A DNA stretch of 64,000 bases from JBLRWS01 sp047921075. Its GTDB lineage: Bacteria; Bacteroidota; Rhodothermia; Balneolales; Balneolaceae. The DNA lies in NCBI GenBank assembly GCA_047921075.1, contig JBLRWS010000005.1, forward strand, positions 8,950 through 72,949, written 5' to 3'. Made by a program: the position numbers and the translations under genes. Every line of letters starts with the position of its first letter. The stretch's first letter is position 1. Under the pieces are notes generated by a model. It was not told the DNA's origin. It ran no database searches and worked only from the letters and a program-made list of their open reading frames with translations. Below are positions 42,376 to 51,759 of this stretch, one piece after another.

Positions 42376-44115
42376 ATGCTACAAAAACAGACATATATAG
42401 GTTTGAGTTTCGATGGAGAATCGGTTCGGGCTGCCCTTGTTCAAAGTAGCGGGGGTAAACTTAAGGTTGTGCAGGTAGATAAGCTCAAATTGGCTACCCC
42501 AGTTCTCTCCGAAATACGCAATAAGGAAGAAAAACCCGATTTTGATTTTACGGAATCCGACTCCTCCGAAAAAGAGAAAGAAGAGCTGGACGAATCGATT
42601 TTCGGTTTTGATGACGATTCTGATAGCGGCTCTGAAGACGATGTTTTAGGAGAAATAGACCTATCGGACCTGGATGATGACCTCGACGATTTTGAAAGCC
42701 TGGGCGATATAGATGAGGGTAAAGAATTTGATTTGGCCGAACAGGCCTCGTCCGCCTCTACTAACGAGATGATGATTTATGAGTACCTTGAGTCACTCAA
42801 ACAAAGTAAAAAAGTGTTGGCGGTCAATATTTCAAGCGGGAGTGCCGTCTTTCAGATCGAGAAAGAGGGCGATTACAAGTCGCTGAAAAAGAAAGAGATT
42901 CAGGAACTTGTAACCAATAAGTTGCATGCAATATATGGAGAGTTGCCCGACTCTGATTTTTACGACTATTACGTTCGCGAAGATAACGCACTCATCATTG
43001 GCTCTGTAGATAAGCCCTCTCCCATGCTCCACATGGTGGTAGATGCCAAAGCACAATTCAATAAGAATTATTACGTGCAGGATGTAGTGGCCGATGAATC
43101 GGTCATGGTAAGCATGTTTAAAAATCATTACGAAATTACGCCGGGCGAAATTACCGGATTGCTGCAAATAGGCCCGAACCGAAGCCGAATGCTTTTCCTG
43201 TCGGGTGGGGATACGCTGCAGATTTCGCCTGTAATTAACGAGGGTACGAACCACAAATCGTATCTGAATACCATTTTTTCGAAGATTCTCTTTCAGCTCG
43301 ATACCGGCGAAATACCGGGGCTCGACCGGTTGATTGTTTTCAACAATACGGAAGGCAACAAAGTGCTCGACTTTTTCAGAACGAGCTTTTCCGATCTGCG
43401 GGTCGAAAACTTCAACTTTTTGGATAGCAAAGTAGAGGTTGATGAAAAGATAAAAAGCAGCGCCGATGCTTTTACCACGGCCATCGGGCTGGCCATGGTT
43501 GCTGCAAAATCGGATGTTGCCAAACATATCAATCTCTCGTTCATTCCCAAGCATGTTATAGAGGGCCAAAAAGTATTCCGCTTGCAATGGTATGGATACG
43601 TATTGCTGTTTTTAATTGGAATCAGCCCCCTCGTCATTAACCATCTCCATCAAAAAAATACAGCTATTATAGAGTCGCTTGAAGCCAGAAGCAACCAGCT
43701 TACGATGCAGATTGAGAATGTGGAACCGTATGTTCTGCAGGTAGAAAACCTTGTGGAGCAGCTTGCAATGATGGAGGACCAACTCGACATCCTGCAAAAT
43801 TTAAGCGAAGAGAACATCAAATGGACGGTAACGAAAGACGCCATAAATCGTGCCGTACAGAACACCGGAGGGCTTTGGCTAAACTCATTCCGGCAAAACG
43901 ACAACGTATTGATGGTAGACGGTTATTCACTGACTCGGCAAAATATACCCACTCTTGCCAGCCAGTTTCACAACGTTACCTTACTGAACGTTCGAAAGCA
44001 GGAAATACGCGATCGGGAAATCTTTTTCTTTACGATGATGATTCGGGATGTTATTGACGACCGTGCTCTGTTTACGCCGGAATCGGCACGGGAAATAAGG
44101 GAATTCAGATATTAG
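42376..44115 (+). CDS. Probable PilM-PilN fusion protein
   Basis: 579 residues. Residues 1-380 look like PilM (actin-like), beginning YIGLSFDGESVRAALVQ, with a very acidic, probably disordered insert at about 50-120 (many Asp, Glu and Ser) and later GLLQIGPNRSRMLFL and AFTTAIGLAMVAA. Residues from 384 on look like PilN: INLSFIP (384-390), equivalent to the INLLP peptide of PilN that binds PilM, then one membrane helix (about 405-420), a coiled coil and a periplasmic beta domain (VDGYSLTRQNIPTLA). The gene lies exactly where pilM-pilN would be. No separate pilM or pilN is present, so the fusion probably replaces both. Confidence 0.7.
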   Translation: MLQKQTYIGLSFDGESVRAALVQSSGGKLKVVQVDKLKLATPVLSEIRNKEEKPDFDFTESDSSEKEKEELDESIFGFDDDSDSGSEDDVLGEIDLSDLDDDLDDFESLGDIDEGKEFDLAEQASSASTNEMMIYEYLESLKQSKKVLAVNISSGSAVFQIEKEGDYKSLKKKEIQELVTNKLHAIYGELPDSDFYDYYVREDNALIIGSVDKPSPMLHMVVDAKAQFNKNYYVQDVVADESVMVSMFKNHYEITPGEITGLLQIGPNRSRMLFLSGGDTLQISPVINEGTNHKSYLNTIFSKILFQLDTGEIPGLDRLIVFNNTEGNKVLDFFRTSFSDLRVENFNFLDSKVEVDEKIKSSADAFTTAIGLAMVAAKSDVAKHINLSFIPKHVIEGQKVFRLQWYGYVLLFLIGISPLVINHLHQKNTAIIESLEARSNQLTMQIENVEPYVLQVENLVEQLAMMEDQLDILQNLSEENIKWTVTKDAINRAVQNTGGLWLNSFRQNDNVLMVDGYSLTRQNIPTLASQFHNVTLLNVRKQEIRDREIFFFTMMIRDVIDDRALFTPESAREIREFRY

Positions 44116-44121
44116 ACAGAT

Positions 44122-44973
44122 ATGAGCTACGCAATAAGAAATGGTATTGTATTGGCTGTGGTAGCGCTCCTGGTTTACGGAGGTGCCTTCCTGTATGTTC
44201 GCTATATGCAGGCGCCAACCATTGAGAAACTCGAGCAACAGGTTAAAGAGCAGGAAGAACGGTTTACTGAAAAAAGCGGTATTGCTGAACAACTGCCGGA
44301 CTTGCAACAGCAGTATGATGTGTCTCTCGACTTTATTGAGAACTATGAAAAAACACTATTTCGGGACAGTAACCCCGACAAAGTCTTCCGTTTTCTAACG
44401 TTCATAAACGCCACCTCGCCGCTTGAGTTCGATTTTATTTTTCAGGACTCAACCTCCACCAATCAGTACGGTATTCTCCGTTCTGAGATAAACGGGAGAG
44501 GGAGCTACAATGCCGTTTTAAATTTTATCACCCGGATCGAGCATAGCGAACCGGTTCAAAAAATAGACAACATTACCATTACTCCTGTAGGGCAGGTTGG
44601 GCAATACAACGAAGTGACGTTTCGGTTCAATTTGGCCAGCTATTACGACAACCAACGCGCGTTCGACCCGCCGGAAACACCTGATATTGCGGGTCGCGTT
44701 CAGCTTACCTCCCATAACCCCTATTTCCCGCTTATTCGCAATGTGGAACCGAATGAAGAGGGGCTTGTTGATGTAGAAAGCAGTCAAATTACAGGCATCA
44801 CAGCCAATACAGTTTTTCTTCGGGATCAAAATGGAAGGCTTGTGTCTCTACGCCGAAACGATCGCGTTTATCTCGGTACCCTACAAACCATTAACCTTGA
44901 AAGGGGACAAGCCATATTTCGGCTAAATAAAGGTGGAATCTTAGAAACGGTTACATTACAGGTGCAACGATGA
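44122..44973 (+). CDS. Probable PilO-PilP fusion protein
   Basis: 283 residues. One N-terminal membrane helix (about 8-27, GIVLAVVALLVYGGAFLYV), a coiled-coil region, then a PilO-like domain (residues about 70-190, INGRGSYNAVLNFITRIEH, typical of the PilO family). The last 90 residues (ITGITANTVFLRDQNGRLVSL and GQAIFRLNKGG) look like the beta domain of PilP or GspC, which contacts the secretin. No separate pilP exists here, so the fusion would join inner-membrane PilO to the PilQ-binding domain. It follows the previous gene by 6 bp and overlaps pilQ by 4 bp. Confidence 0.65.
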   Translation: MSYAIRNGIVLAVVALLVYGGAFLYVRYMQAPTIEKLEQQVKEQEERFTEKSGIAEQLPDLQQQYDVSLDFIENYEKTLFRDSNPDKVFRFLTFINATSPLEFDFIFQDSTSTNQYGILRSEINGRGSYNAVLNFITRIEHSEPVQKIDNITITPVGQVGQYNEVTFRFNLASYYDNQRAFDPPETPDIAGRVQLTSHNPYFPLIRNVEPNEEGLVDVESSQITGITANTVFLRDQNGRLVSLRRNDRVYLGTLQTINLERGQAIFRLNKGGILETVTLQVQR

Positions 44974-46817
44974 AAATCCAAAACCATATGAAACGATCTG
45001 CATTACTTCTATCACTTTTTGTATTTGCCATAGCCGGCAGCGTTTCGGCTCAGCAAAGAGATCAAATTCCGCGCGAGTTTGTCAATCCGGAAGAGCTCAT
45101 TTCGTTTGATCGATCGACGGGATTTCAGGATGCCATCGAGATTTTAAGCCAGTTTTCGCAGGATTTTGAAAACCGTTTTATCCTTGATCGCACCGGCACC
45201 ACCGGCCCCATTGGTGTATCCTTGCCGCCGATGCACTGGAAAGATGCCTTTAATTTTATTCTCCGGATAAAGAACCTGATTTCGATAGAGTCGCCCGATT
45301 TCTTTGAAATTGTTACACAGGAAGAAGCCCGCCGGCAGCTGGAACCGGAACCCGACCGTGCCGCCCGGCCCGGCCCGCAAGTTCGTGGACAAGAGCTGAA
45401 TATCAGCACGAAAACCCGGGAAATCCGAATTAATGCCACCTTTTTTGAGGGCAACAAAAGAGCTCTTCGCGAAATTGGTGTCGATTGGTCTACATTTACC
45501 GGCAACCGCCCCGATAACCTTGGAGATTTTGTAACCGATCAGGGAAATGAAACCATTCCGGAAACCGGATTCAGTGGCGACCGTTTTGTGTCGGTCAATT
45601 CCCGTGGTGCACAAAACGTATCGCAAAATGTATTTAACGCACTTGTCGATTTTGGTGATATCGGCAGCGGGATCTCTGTTCAGGCACTATTTAGTGCCTT
45701 TGAAGCTGATAACCTTGGCCAGGTGCTTGCCACTCCAAGTGTTAAGGTGATGGATGGAGAGGAAGGCCGCGTTCAGGTAGGAGAAGATTTTTCGATCAAA
45801 CAGCGGGACTTTGCGGGGAACGTTACCGATGAGTTTGTAAGCACCGGTACGATTTTAACGATTCGCCCGCAATTGGTTCAGTTTGGTGACACCACCCTTA
45901 TCTATCTGGAGCTCGAGGCCGAGCGCTCCTCCGCGCAGCCCGATCCGGTTAGTACCATTGTGAGCAAGCAGGAGGCACGTACAAGCTCCATCTTGCTGGA
46001 TGGAGAGAGCACCGTAATTGCCGGCCTGTTTCGGACAGAGAGGGCAGAGGTACGGCGGGGGATCCCAATCCTGAAAGATCTGCCGAGCTGGTTTTTCGGT
46101 TTGAAGTACCTTTTTGGATTCAATTCAACCGACGTACAGGAAAATGAATTGATTATCATTGTTCAGGCCGAGCTAGAAGAAACCATCGAAACCCGAATGA
46201 ATCGGGCATTTCGATCTGCGGGGCAACAGCTTAGCGACCGCCAGGAAGAGAACAGAAACTATATGGAGTATGTAAGCCCGCGTTCACCCGTTCCGCCTTC
46301 TACAGAAGACCCCTCTTTTGAAGCTCCTCGTGCAGAGGTTTCTCTCGATGACCAGACGTTCTTAATCGAAGAAGAAGAGGTTGAAGAAGAGCCGATCGGG
46401 ATTGTAGAAGAACCCGCTCCTGAGCCGGAAATAGATTTGAGGCCGCGCATGGAACCTCGAGAATTAACACAGACCGAAATAGACCGGCTGAGTATTGAAG
46501 AATATGCCGGAAAGTGGCGCGATGTGGAGATGAACAATGTGAATGGGAAGTTCGAAAATTTAAATTTTTACGTAATTGGCGGTTCATTTCTTGTGCGCGA
46601 CAACGCCGATCGCCTCTATCGATCGTTTCGTAATGAAGGGCTCGACGCTCATATGCTTTACAACCCTTCCACCGAGTTCTACTTTGTGGCTTATCGGGGT
46701 TTTGAAAAGCCTGAGGATGCGATTGAATACACCCGCCACGTTCAGCAAACCCGCCAGCCGGAGGCGTGGTTGTCGCGGATTATAACCGAAGAACGAATGG
46801 ATTTGAATAACCGGTAA
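44970..46817 (+). CDS. pilQ: Type IV pilus secretin (PilQ) with C-terminal SPOR domain
   Basis: Outer-membrane channel for the pilus. A signal peptide ends at SVSAQ. Then a short N0-type/STN domain (about residues 35-110, DAIEILSQFSQDFENRF), a secretin N1-like domain, and the secretin core with VLATPSVKVMDGEEG, RPQLVQFGDTTLIYLELEA, DGESTVIAGLFR and GIPILKDLPSWFFG. After a Pro/Glu-rich linker comes a SPOR-like domain (about 530-615, YVIGGSFLVRDNADRLYRSF). SPOR domains bind glycan strands of denuded peptidoglycan. Usual PilQ proteins have AMIN domains at the N-terminus for wall binding; I see none here. The start overlaps the previous stop (ATGA). Confidence 0.9.
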   Translation: MKIQNHMKRSALLLSLFVFAIAGSVSAQQRDQIPREFVNPEELISFDRSTGFQDAIEILSQFSQDFENRFILDRTGTTGPIGVSLPPMHWKDAFNFILRIKNLISIESPDFFEIVTQEEARRQLEPEPDRAARPGPQVRGQELNISTKTREIRINATFFEGNKRALREIGVDWSTFTGNRPDNLGDFVTDQGNETIPETGFSGDRFVSVNSRGAQNVSQNVFNALVDFGDIGSGISVQALFSAFEADNLGQVLATPSVKVMDGEEGRVQVGEDFSIKQRDFAGNVTDEFVSTGTILTIRPQLVQFGDTTLIYLELEAERSSAQPDPVSTIVSKQEARTSSILLDGESTVIAGLFRTERAEVRRGIPILKDLPSWFFGLKYLFGFNSTDVQENELIIIVQAELEETIETRMNRAFRSAGQQLSDRQEENRNYMEYVSPRSPVPPSTEDPSFEAPRAEVSLDDQTFLIEEEEVEEEPIGIVEEPAPEPEIDLRPRMEPRELTQTEIDRLSIEEYAGKWRDVEMNNVNGKFENLNFYVIGGSFLVRDNADRLYRSFRNEGLDAHMLYNPSTEFYFVAYRGFEKPEDAIEYTRHVQQTRQPEAWLSRIITEERMDLNNR

Positions 46818-46870
46818 AAACCGGGCCAATGCCTCTATAATTTAATCAGCGCTTTTCCGAAGCCGATCAT

Positions 46871-47680
46871 CTATACGGTTGCGGAAAGGCGTTGGCTTTG
46901 TTTACGCAGAAATTCGAGAGAGATTTCGTTGAACAGATCCGGTTCATCCACATTACAAACGTGACCGCAATTGGGAATTACCCGAAGTTCTGACCGCTCA
47001 AAATTCTTGATCATCTTCTGCACCGGCGGCAAAAACATGTGATCTTCGCCGCCCATTACATACAGTGTCGGGTTGTCCATCTCTTTCTCTTTAAAGTAGC
47101 GGAGTAGGGGGTTTACATCATACGTAAGCCGAAACCACTTTAGAAACTCTTTTTTGGCGAGATTTTTTGCATCACTAATGAACATCATGCGCGACTCTTC
47201 ATGGTTTTTTCGGGGCATGATGATCCAGGCAAACAGTTTGTACAACCAGATAAAAGGAACCAGTTTTTTAAAAGTGTGGCCCAGCCATACCAGCACCCTC
47301 GACCGTACGTTCATTCGAGTGATTGCCCCACACATAACGGCACTCTTCACCATTTCCGGTTTTATTTCGGCGATAGTACGAATCAAAATGGTGCCGAGAG
47401 ATACCCCTACAAAGTGTGCCGACTCAATATGGTTCTGCTTTAGCACTTCCAGAACATCCCGGCTCACGGTTTTAAAGGTGTATTTCTCCTTGTAATACGC
47501 TTTCATGGTACTCATCTCTTTTGACTTACCATGGCCACGTAAATCAACCAGCATCACATTAAAATACTCCTGGTAGGCACGAATCTGCTTAAACCAGATT
47601 GATGAGGAGCCTCCCGCGCCGTGTATAAAAATGACCCAGTCGCTACCGGGGCTTTTCAGAAATGTTTTGTGATATAACAT
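46871..47680 (-). CDS. Alpha/beta hydrolase
   Basis: 269 residues of the alpha/beta-hydrolase fold. The nucleophile Ser94 lies in FVGVSLGT, oxyanion-type sequence IHGAGGSSS at residues 19-27, the acid Asp in GGEDHMFLP and the catalytic His in NCGHVCNVDEP. The substrate is unknown; esterase, lipase-like or haloalkane-type activities are all possible. It is convergent with the pilus operon and not obviously linked to it. Confidence 0.9.
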   Translation of the reverse strand: MLYHKTFLKSPGSDWVIFIHGAGGSSSIWFKQIRAYQEYFNVMLVDLRGHGKSKEMSTMKAYYKEKYTFKTVSRDVLEVLKQNHIESAHFVGVSLGTILIRTIAEIKPEMVKSAVMCGAITRMNVRSRVLVWLGHTFKKLVPFIWLYKLFAWIIMPRKNHEESRMMFISDAKNLAKKEFLKWFRLTYDVNPLLRYFKEKEMDNPTLYVMGGEDHMFLPPVQKMIKNFERSELRVIPNCGHVCNVDEPDLFNEISLEFLRKQSQRLSATV

Positions 47681-47819
47681 AGGGTTATCGATGCGATACA
47701 GAGTGGCGACAAAATAGGAAGCTTCGGTTAAACATTTAAGAATTAGATGCGTTTCCTGAAAAGAGTTCCGATGAAAGAAAAAAGATGATCAACGTTCACA
47801 TTTGCAATATCTTTTGCCC

Positions 47820-48593
47820 ATGAAAAATGTAAAAGCGATGATCAAGATCACAACGGTTATTGTTGGCACGTTGCTGATCTATCTTTTTTATGCATTAACT
47901 GCGTTTGTGTTGGTTCTGTTTCGGAGGAACCACATTCATTGGAAAAACCGTTGCCTGCGCTTCTGGGGCGCCTTTGCGGCCGCTGCATTCTCTGTACAGA
48001 TAGAAACAGAAGGAAACCGGCCGGAGCCTCCGTTCTTTATTGTTTCTAACCATCTCAGCTATATCGATATTATCGTGTATTATGCTACGCTTAACACCAC
48101 GTTCGTTTCCAAGGCCGAAGTGAAAGAGTGGCCGATCCTGGGAATCATTGCCCGAACCATTGGCGTTCTTTTTATAAACCGGGAAAAAAGGAGTGATGTT
48201 GTGCGCGTAAATGAGCAGATCAGCCGTGAATTTAACCGCGGCCACGGTATTTTGCTTTTCCCTGAGGGGACAACCTCCGCCGGCACAACCCTATTACCGT
48301 TTCGCCCCTCGCTGCTTGAAATACCGGCTACCCATGACATACCGGTATGCTATTCCGTATTGCGCTATCGTCTGCAGGGAAAGGGGCCGGATTCACAGGA
48401 GCTGGTTGCATGGTATGGCGATGCCCGGCTGGATAAACATATGTTCCGTCTTGCACGAGAAAAAAATATTATTGCCACCATCCGTTTTTCGAACGAAGCC
48501 GTTCATAAGAGAGATCGCAAAGAGCTGGCAGCTACCCTTCACGATGCCATGATGCAACTGCACCACGGCAGCCAGTCAACGCCCACGGCCTGA
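47820..48593 (+). CDS. 1-acyl-sn-glycerol-3-phosphate acyltransferase (PlsC family)
   Basis: Membrane acyltransferase for phosphatidic acid synthesis. I start at ATG 47820 rather than the TTG at 47802. The H-x4-D motif is SNHLSYID (His78, Asp83), followed by the family motif LLFPEGTTSAG (about residue 143). An N-terminal hydrophobic anchor is present (about residues 11-36). The length of about 257 is usual. The next gene starts 6 bp later, so a lipid-related role of that partner is suggested. Confidence 0.9.
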   Translation: MKNVKAMIKITTVIVGTLLIYLFYALTAFVLVLFRRNHIHWKNRCLRFWGAFAAAAFSVQIETEGNRPEPPFFIVSNHLSYIDIIVYYATLNTTFVSKAEVKEWPILGIIARTIGVLFINREKRSDVVRVNEQISREFNRGHGILLFPEGTTSAGTTLLPFRPSLLEIPATHDIPVCYSVLRYRLQGKGPDSQELVAWYGDARLDKHMFRLAREKNIIATIRFSNEAVHKRDRKELAATLHDAMMQLHHGSQSTPTA

Positions 48594-48599
48594 TCCCAT

Positions 48600-50171
48600 A
48601 TGCTTCGAACAATTTTCAGGAATCGGTATTTTTTTGCAGCCATGTCGCTGCTTGTGGTTCTCTACATGGCCTCGTTGCTGGTGCAGTGGATGTTGCCATT
48701 CGAAGAACAACCTCGGCTGTACGAGCAAGAGCAGGTTGTGCAAGGAAATGGGAGCGAGGGATCGGTTTCTTACCTGATTATTCCTTCTGAATCGGATCGA
48801 ACCATTGTTTACCTGCCGGATTTGACAGAACGTCCGGCAGCTGTGGTAGAATATGGAGAGCAACTTTCCCAAATGGGGCGTGTGCTTATTCCGCTTTATG
48901 GCCAATTTGGGGATGAAGATCTGCGGGACGGTTTTAGTCTTTCACATCGCTCAGAGCTCCTTGCCGGTCTTGTAAATGAATTATCGCTGGAGGAGCTGCA
49001 TCTGGTGTCGAAAGGGTACGGAGCATTGCTGGCAACCCGATTTGCGTCTGACCATCAACATACGTCTGCTATCGCATCAATACAGTTCATCGACCCATGG
49101 GGAACCGTTCACTATCATTTGATGGGCAATGTGTCCATCAATCGTATTTTCTATTCGCTGTTGCATCCCCTAAACTGGATACAACATCATCTGATCCCCC
49201 ATTTTGGCTGGGCCAGACATAGTATGCTAAACAGCGCTACAATTCGCAGCTTTACGCAGCTGGATCAGAGTTTTTTGCAACCTTCCCTATCAACACTGGA
49301 AATGCCTGTTCAGCTTTTGATAGCCGGGGAATCCGGCCCGGATCAAGACCTGGGCGAAGCCGCTATCTACAGGCAATATGTTCCCCAAAGTGAGGTTTTG
49401 TGGATGAATAACATCAATGAGGGATTTCCTGTAAGCCTGTTACAGAACTTTTTAGAGCGAACAGATCAACAGGATACCCTGGTTCGGGCGGATGCAAAAC
49501 CGGAACGGATTGAGGCATCGTTGGAGTCGTACGATCCAACAGCAACCCGGCAGCTTAGCGGAAGAGCGCTCTACATTACCATGCTCCTGATCATGGTGGT
49601 GACCTTTTTTCTTGAAGATCCCTCCACGATAGCAGGTGGCCTGCTTGCCGCCAGTGGGTTGTTTGCATTTCACCATGCCATCATCGCAAGCTTTACGGCT
49701 ATTTTACTCGCGGATGTGGTTGTGTATTGGATTGGCCGCCTGATTGGCCGGCCGGCGCTTAGGGTGCCTCCGTTTAAATGGATTGTGAAAGCCGAGGATA
49801 TAGAATGGGCTGAAAAAAAGTTTAGCCAGGGCGGTATTTCGATCATACTTGTGAGCCGATTTATTCCCGGTACACGGTTTCCAACCTTTTTTACGGCCGG
49901 AATGGTACAGCCCAATTTTTTAAAAATGCTCTGTTATTTTGTGGTTGCCGTATCCATATGGGTGCCGCTAATAGTGGGAATCACCGTGCTGGTTGGCAAT
50001 CAAATGTTGGCTTATCTTTCGGCATATCAGGATTATGCACTTGCCACTCTGATGGGAATTGCCGTGAGTGTATACTTGATCATTAAGGTTGTGATACCAT
50101 CATTCTCGAAAAAAGGGAGAAAGCGGTTGGCCGTGCGTTACCGACGCATAAAAAAATGGATCTCGTGGTAA
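48600..50171 (+). CDS. Hydrolase-like domain fused to VTT/DedA membrane domain
   Basis: 523 residues. An N-terminal membrane helix (about 13-30) leads into a periplasmic alpha/beta-hydrolase-like domain (about 50-300). Its nucleophile elbow reads LVSKGYGALLA, with Gly139 where Ser is expected, so this domain is probably not catalytic. From about residue 322 a SNARE-associated/VTT (DedA) domain follows, with LLADVVVYWIGRLIGR and the family motif VSRFIPGTRFPTFFTAG. DedA proteins help move undecaprenyl phosphate or lipids and are needed for envelope stability. The PlsC-type gene directly upstream supports a lipid role. The combination with a hydrolase-like domain is uncommon to me. Confidence 0.8.
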   Translation: MLRTIFRNRYFFAAMSLLVVLYMASLLVQWMLPFEEQPRLYEQEQVVQGNGSEGSVSYLIIPSESDRTIVYLPDLTERPAAVVEYGEQLSQMGRVLIPLYGQFGDEDLRDGFSLSHRSELLAGLVNELSLEELHLVSKGYGALLATRFASDHQHTSAIASIQFIDPWGTVHYHLMGNVSINRIFYSLLHPLNWIQHHLIPHFGWARHSMLNSATIRSFTQLDQSFLQPSLSTLEMPVQLLIAGESGPDQDLGEAAIYRQYVPQSEVLWMNNINEGFPVSLLQNFLERTDQQDTLVRADAKPERIEASLESYDPTATRQLSGRALYITMLLIMVVTFFLEDPSTIAGGLLAASGLFAFHHAIIASFTAILLADVVVYWIGRLIGRPALRVPPFKWIVKAEDIEWAEKKFSQGGISIILVSRFIPGTRFPTFFTAGMVQPNFLKMLCYFVVAVSIWVPLIVGITVLVGNQMLAYLSAYQDYALATLMGIAVSVYLIIKVVIPSFSKKGRKRLAVRYRRIKKWISW

Positions 50172-50173
50172 TA

Positions 50174-50644
50174 CTAAGTTCTTTTTTTCCGAAAAAAGGA
50201 TTTGAGCAAGTGAGCACAATCGGCTTCCATTACGCCATGAATGAGCTCGGGCTGGTGATTTAGCCTTCGGTTCTGAAGCACATTCAAAATAGACCCACCA
50301 GCGCCCGATCGTTCATCGAGAGCCCCGAAAACGACACGCTTGCACTTGCTCCATACGATGGCACCGGCGCACATGGGGCACGGTTCCAGTGTTACATACA
50401 GCGTGCAATCGGTCAAATACTTCGAAGAAAGGGTAGAGCAAGCCGACGAAATTGCGATCATTTCGGCGTGAGCGGTGGGATCGTTCAGAAGCTCCACCTG
50501 ATTATACCCCTTACCAACAATGCGTTGTTCGTGTACAACAACGGCTCCAACCGGCACTTCTCCTTTTTCATAGGCGATTTCGGCCTGATAAAATGCCTGC
50601 AGCATAAATTGTTGATGGATTTTATCGGTTTTACCATTAAACAT
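50174..50644 (-). CDS. tadA: tRNA-specific adenosine deaminase
   Basis: Converts A34 to inosine in tRNA-Arg(ACG). The zinc deaminase motif is HAEMIAI (His59, Glu61) and PCPMCAGAIVWSKCKRVVFGA (Cys89, Cys92). 156 residues is normal. It is convergent with the previous gene (2-bp gap) and divergent from apt. Confidence 0.95.
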   Translation of the reverse strand: MFNGKTDKIHQQFMLQAFYQAEIAYEKGEVPVGAVVVHEQRIVGKGYNQVELLNDPTAHAEMIAISSACSTLSSKYLTDCTLYVTLEPCPMCAGAIVWSKCKRVVFGALDERSGAGGSILNVLQNRRLNHQPELIHGVMEADCAHLLKSFFRKKRT

Positions 50645-50715
50645 TTGATTAAAAAGTGTTATGTTAATTTTTGCATTAACTACGGTATCAGGATTACATA
50701 AGCAGGAATTTTACC

Positions 50716-51243
50716 TTGCAAACAAAAGAACGTTTACTTCAGCAAATTCGCACCATTCCGGATTTTCCGGTACCCGGAATCCAGTTTAAAGATATTACTC
50801 CACTATTGGGGGATTACCAAACGCTTCGGCTTACGTCCGACATGCTGGCGAGTCCATTCACCAATACACAGGTAGACTATGTGGCCGGTCTTGAAAGCAG
50901 AGGGTTTTTATTTGGCCCGGGGATGGCTGCTGCATTGGAAGCCGGTTTTATCCCTATCCGAAAGCCTAATAAGCTTCCTGCCGAAACCATTTCGCATAGT
51001 TATGATTTAGAGTACGGAACTGACTCCCTTGAAATTCACAAAGACGCCCTTTCAGCCGGTGCCAATGTGATTATTCATGATGATTTAATTGCGACGGGAG
51101 GCAGCGCTGTGGCAGCCGCTCACTTAATAGAGAAATTGGGTGGAAACATTGTCGGATTTTCTTTTATCATGGAGCTCGAGGAATTAAAGGGTAAAGAAAA
51201 ACTTCTATCTACGGCTCCCTGCCACATTATTTTGTCGATATAA
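50716..51243 (+). CDS. apt: Adenine phosphoribosyltransferase
   Basis: Salvages adenine to AMP using PRPP. Start at TTG 50716, which gives the normal N-terminus IRTIPDFPVPGIQFKDITP; no ATG is available. PRPP loop VIIHDDLIATGGSA (about residues 118-131) and GLESRGFLFGP are present. 175 residues, full length. The upstream 70 bp are shared with the divergent tadA and carry a TTTG ... TAATTTTTG pattern that may be its promoter. Confidence 0.95.
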   Translation: MQTKERLLQQIRTIPDFPVPGIQFKDITPLLGDYQTLRLTSDMLASPFTNTQVDYVAGLESRGFLFGPGMAAALEAGFIPIRKPNKLPAETISHSYDLEYGTDSLEIHKDALSAGANVIIHDDLIATGGSAVAAAHLIEKLGGNIVGFSFIMELEELKGKEKLLSTAPCHIILSI

Positions 51244-51306
51244 CGGAACAAACCGTTGTTTTTACTATACAACAGACCAACCATCAAAACATCAGAATAA
51301 ACTATT

Positions 51307-51753
51307 ATGGCAAAACAAAAACTAATCACACTCTCGCTGTGTGTGGCTTTGTTGTTTGGCGCTTCTGCATGTGCATCACTGGAGATCCAGAATGTTGATT
51401 ACGCTCAGCCCGTTGAGAGCGTGTTAACTGTGGATCAGAACAATGAAGTACACGATCAGCGTTATGCAATCAAATTCAGCATCACACCGGTTCTCGAAGA
51501 AGAAGAGGTAGCATCGGTTGATGCTATTCGTTTGATTCGAAACAACGCTGGCTACTACTTTCTTACAGCGAGCGGATTTGGCAATGTGTATGTATTTGAA
51601 CCAAATGAAGGCTCACTAAAACTTGAAACAACTATTGAAATTCCCGGCGAAGCCCTCGGCCAACCTGCTTTTAACCAAAGAGGCGGCCATATTGAGCTCG
51701 TAGATTTGGCCACCGGCCGCAGTTTCAATCTTGACCAAAATGGGAGGAGATAA
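51307..51753 (+). CDS. Hypothetical lipoprotein
   Basis: 148 residues with lipobox ASAC after a typical signal (CVALLFGASAC). The mature part is beta-rich (RYAIKFSITPVLEEEEVASV and GYYFLTASGFGNVYVFEP), which looks like a single small envelope domain. No family is recognised. The next gene begins 6 bp later and should be co-transcribed, so the two may act together in the envelope. Confidence 0.7.
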   Translation: MAKQKLITLSLCVALLFGASACASLEIQNVDYAQPVESVLTVDQNNEVHDQRYAIKFSITPVLEEEEVASVDAIRLIRNNAGYYFLTASGFGNVYVFEPNEGSLKLETTIEIPGEALGQPAFNQRGGHIELVDLATGRSFNLDQNGRR

Positions 51754-51759
51754 GAAACG

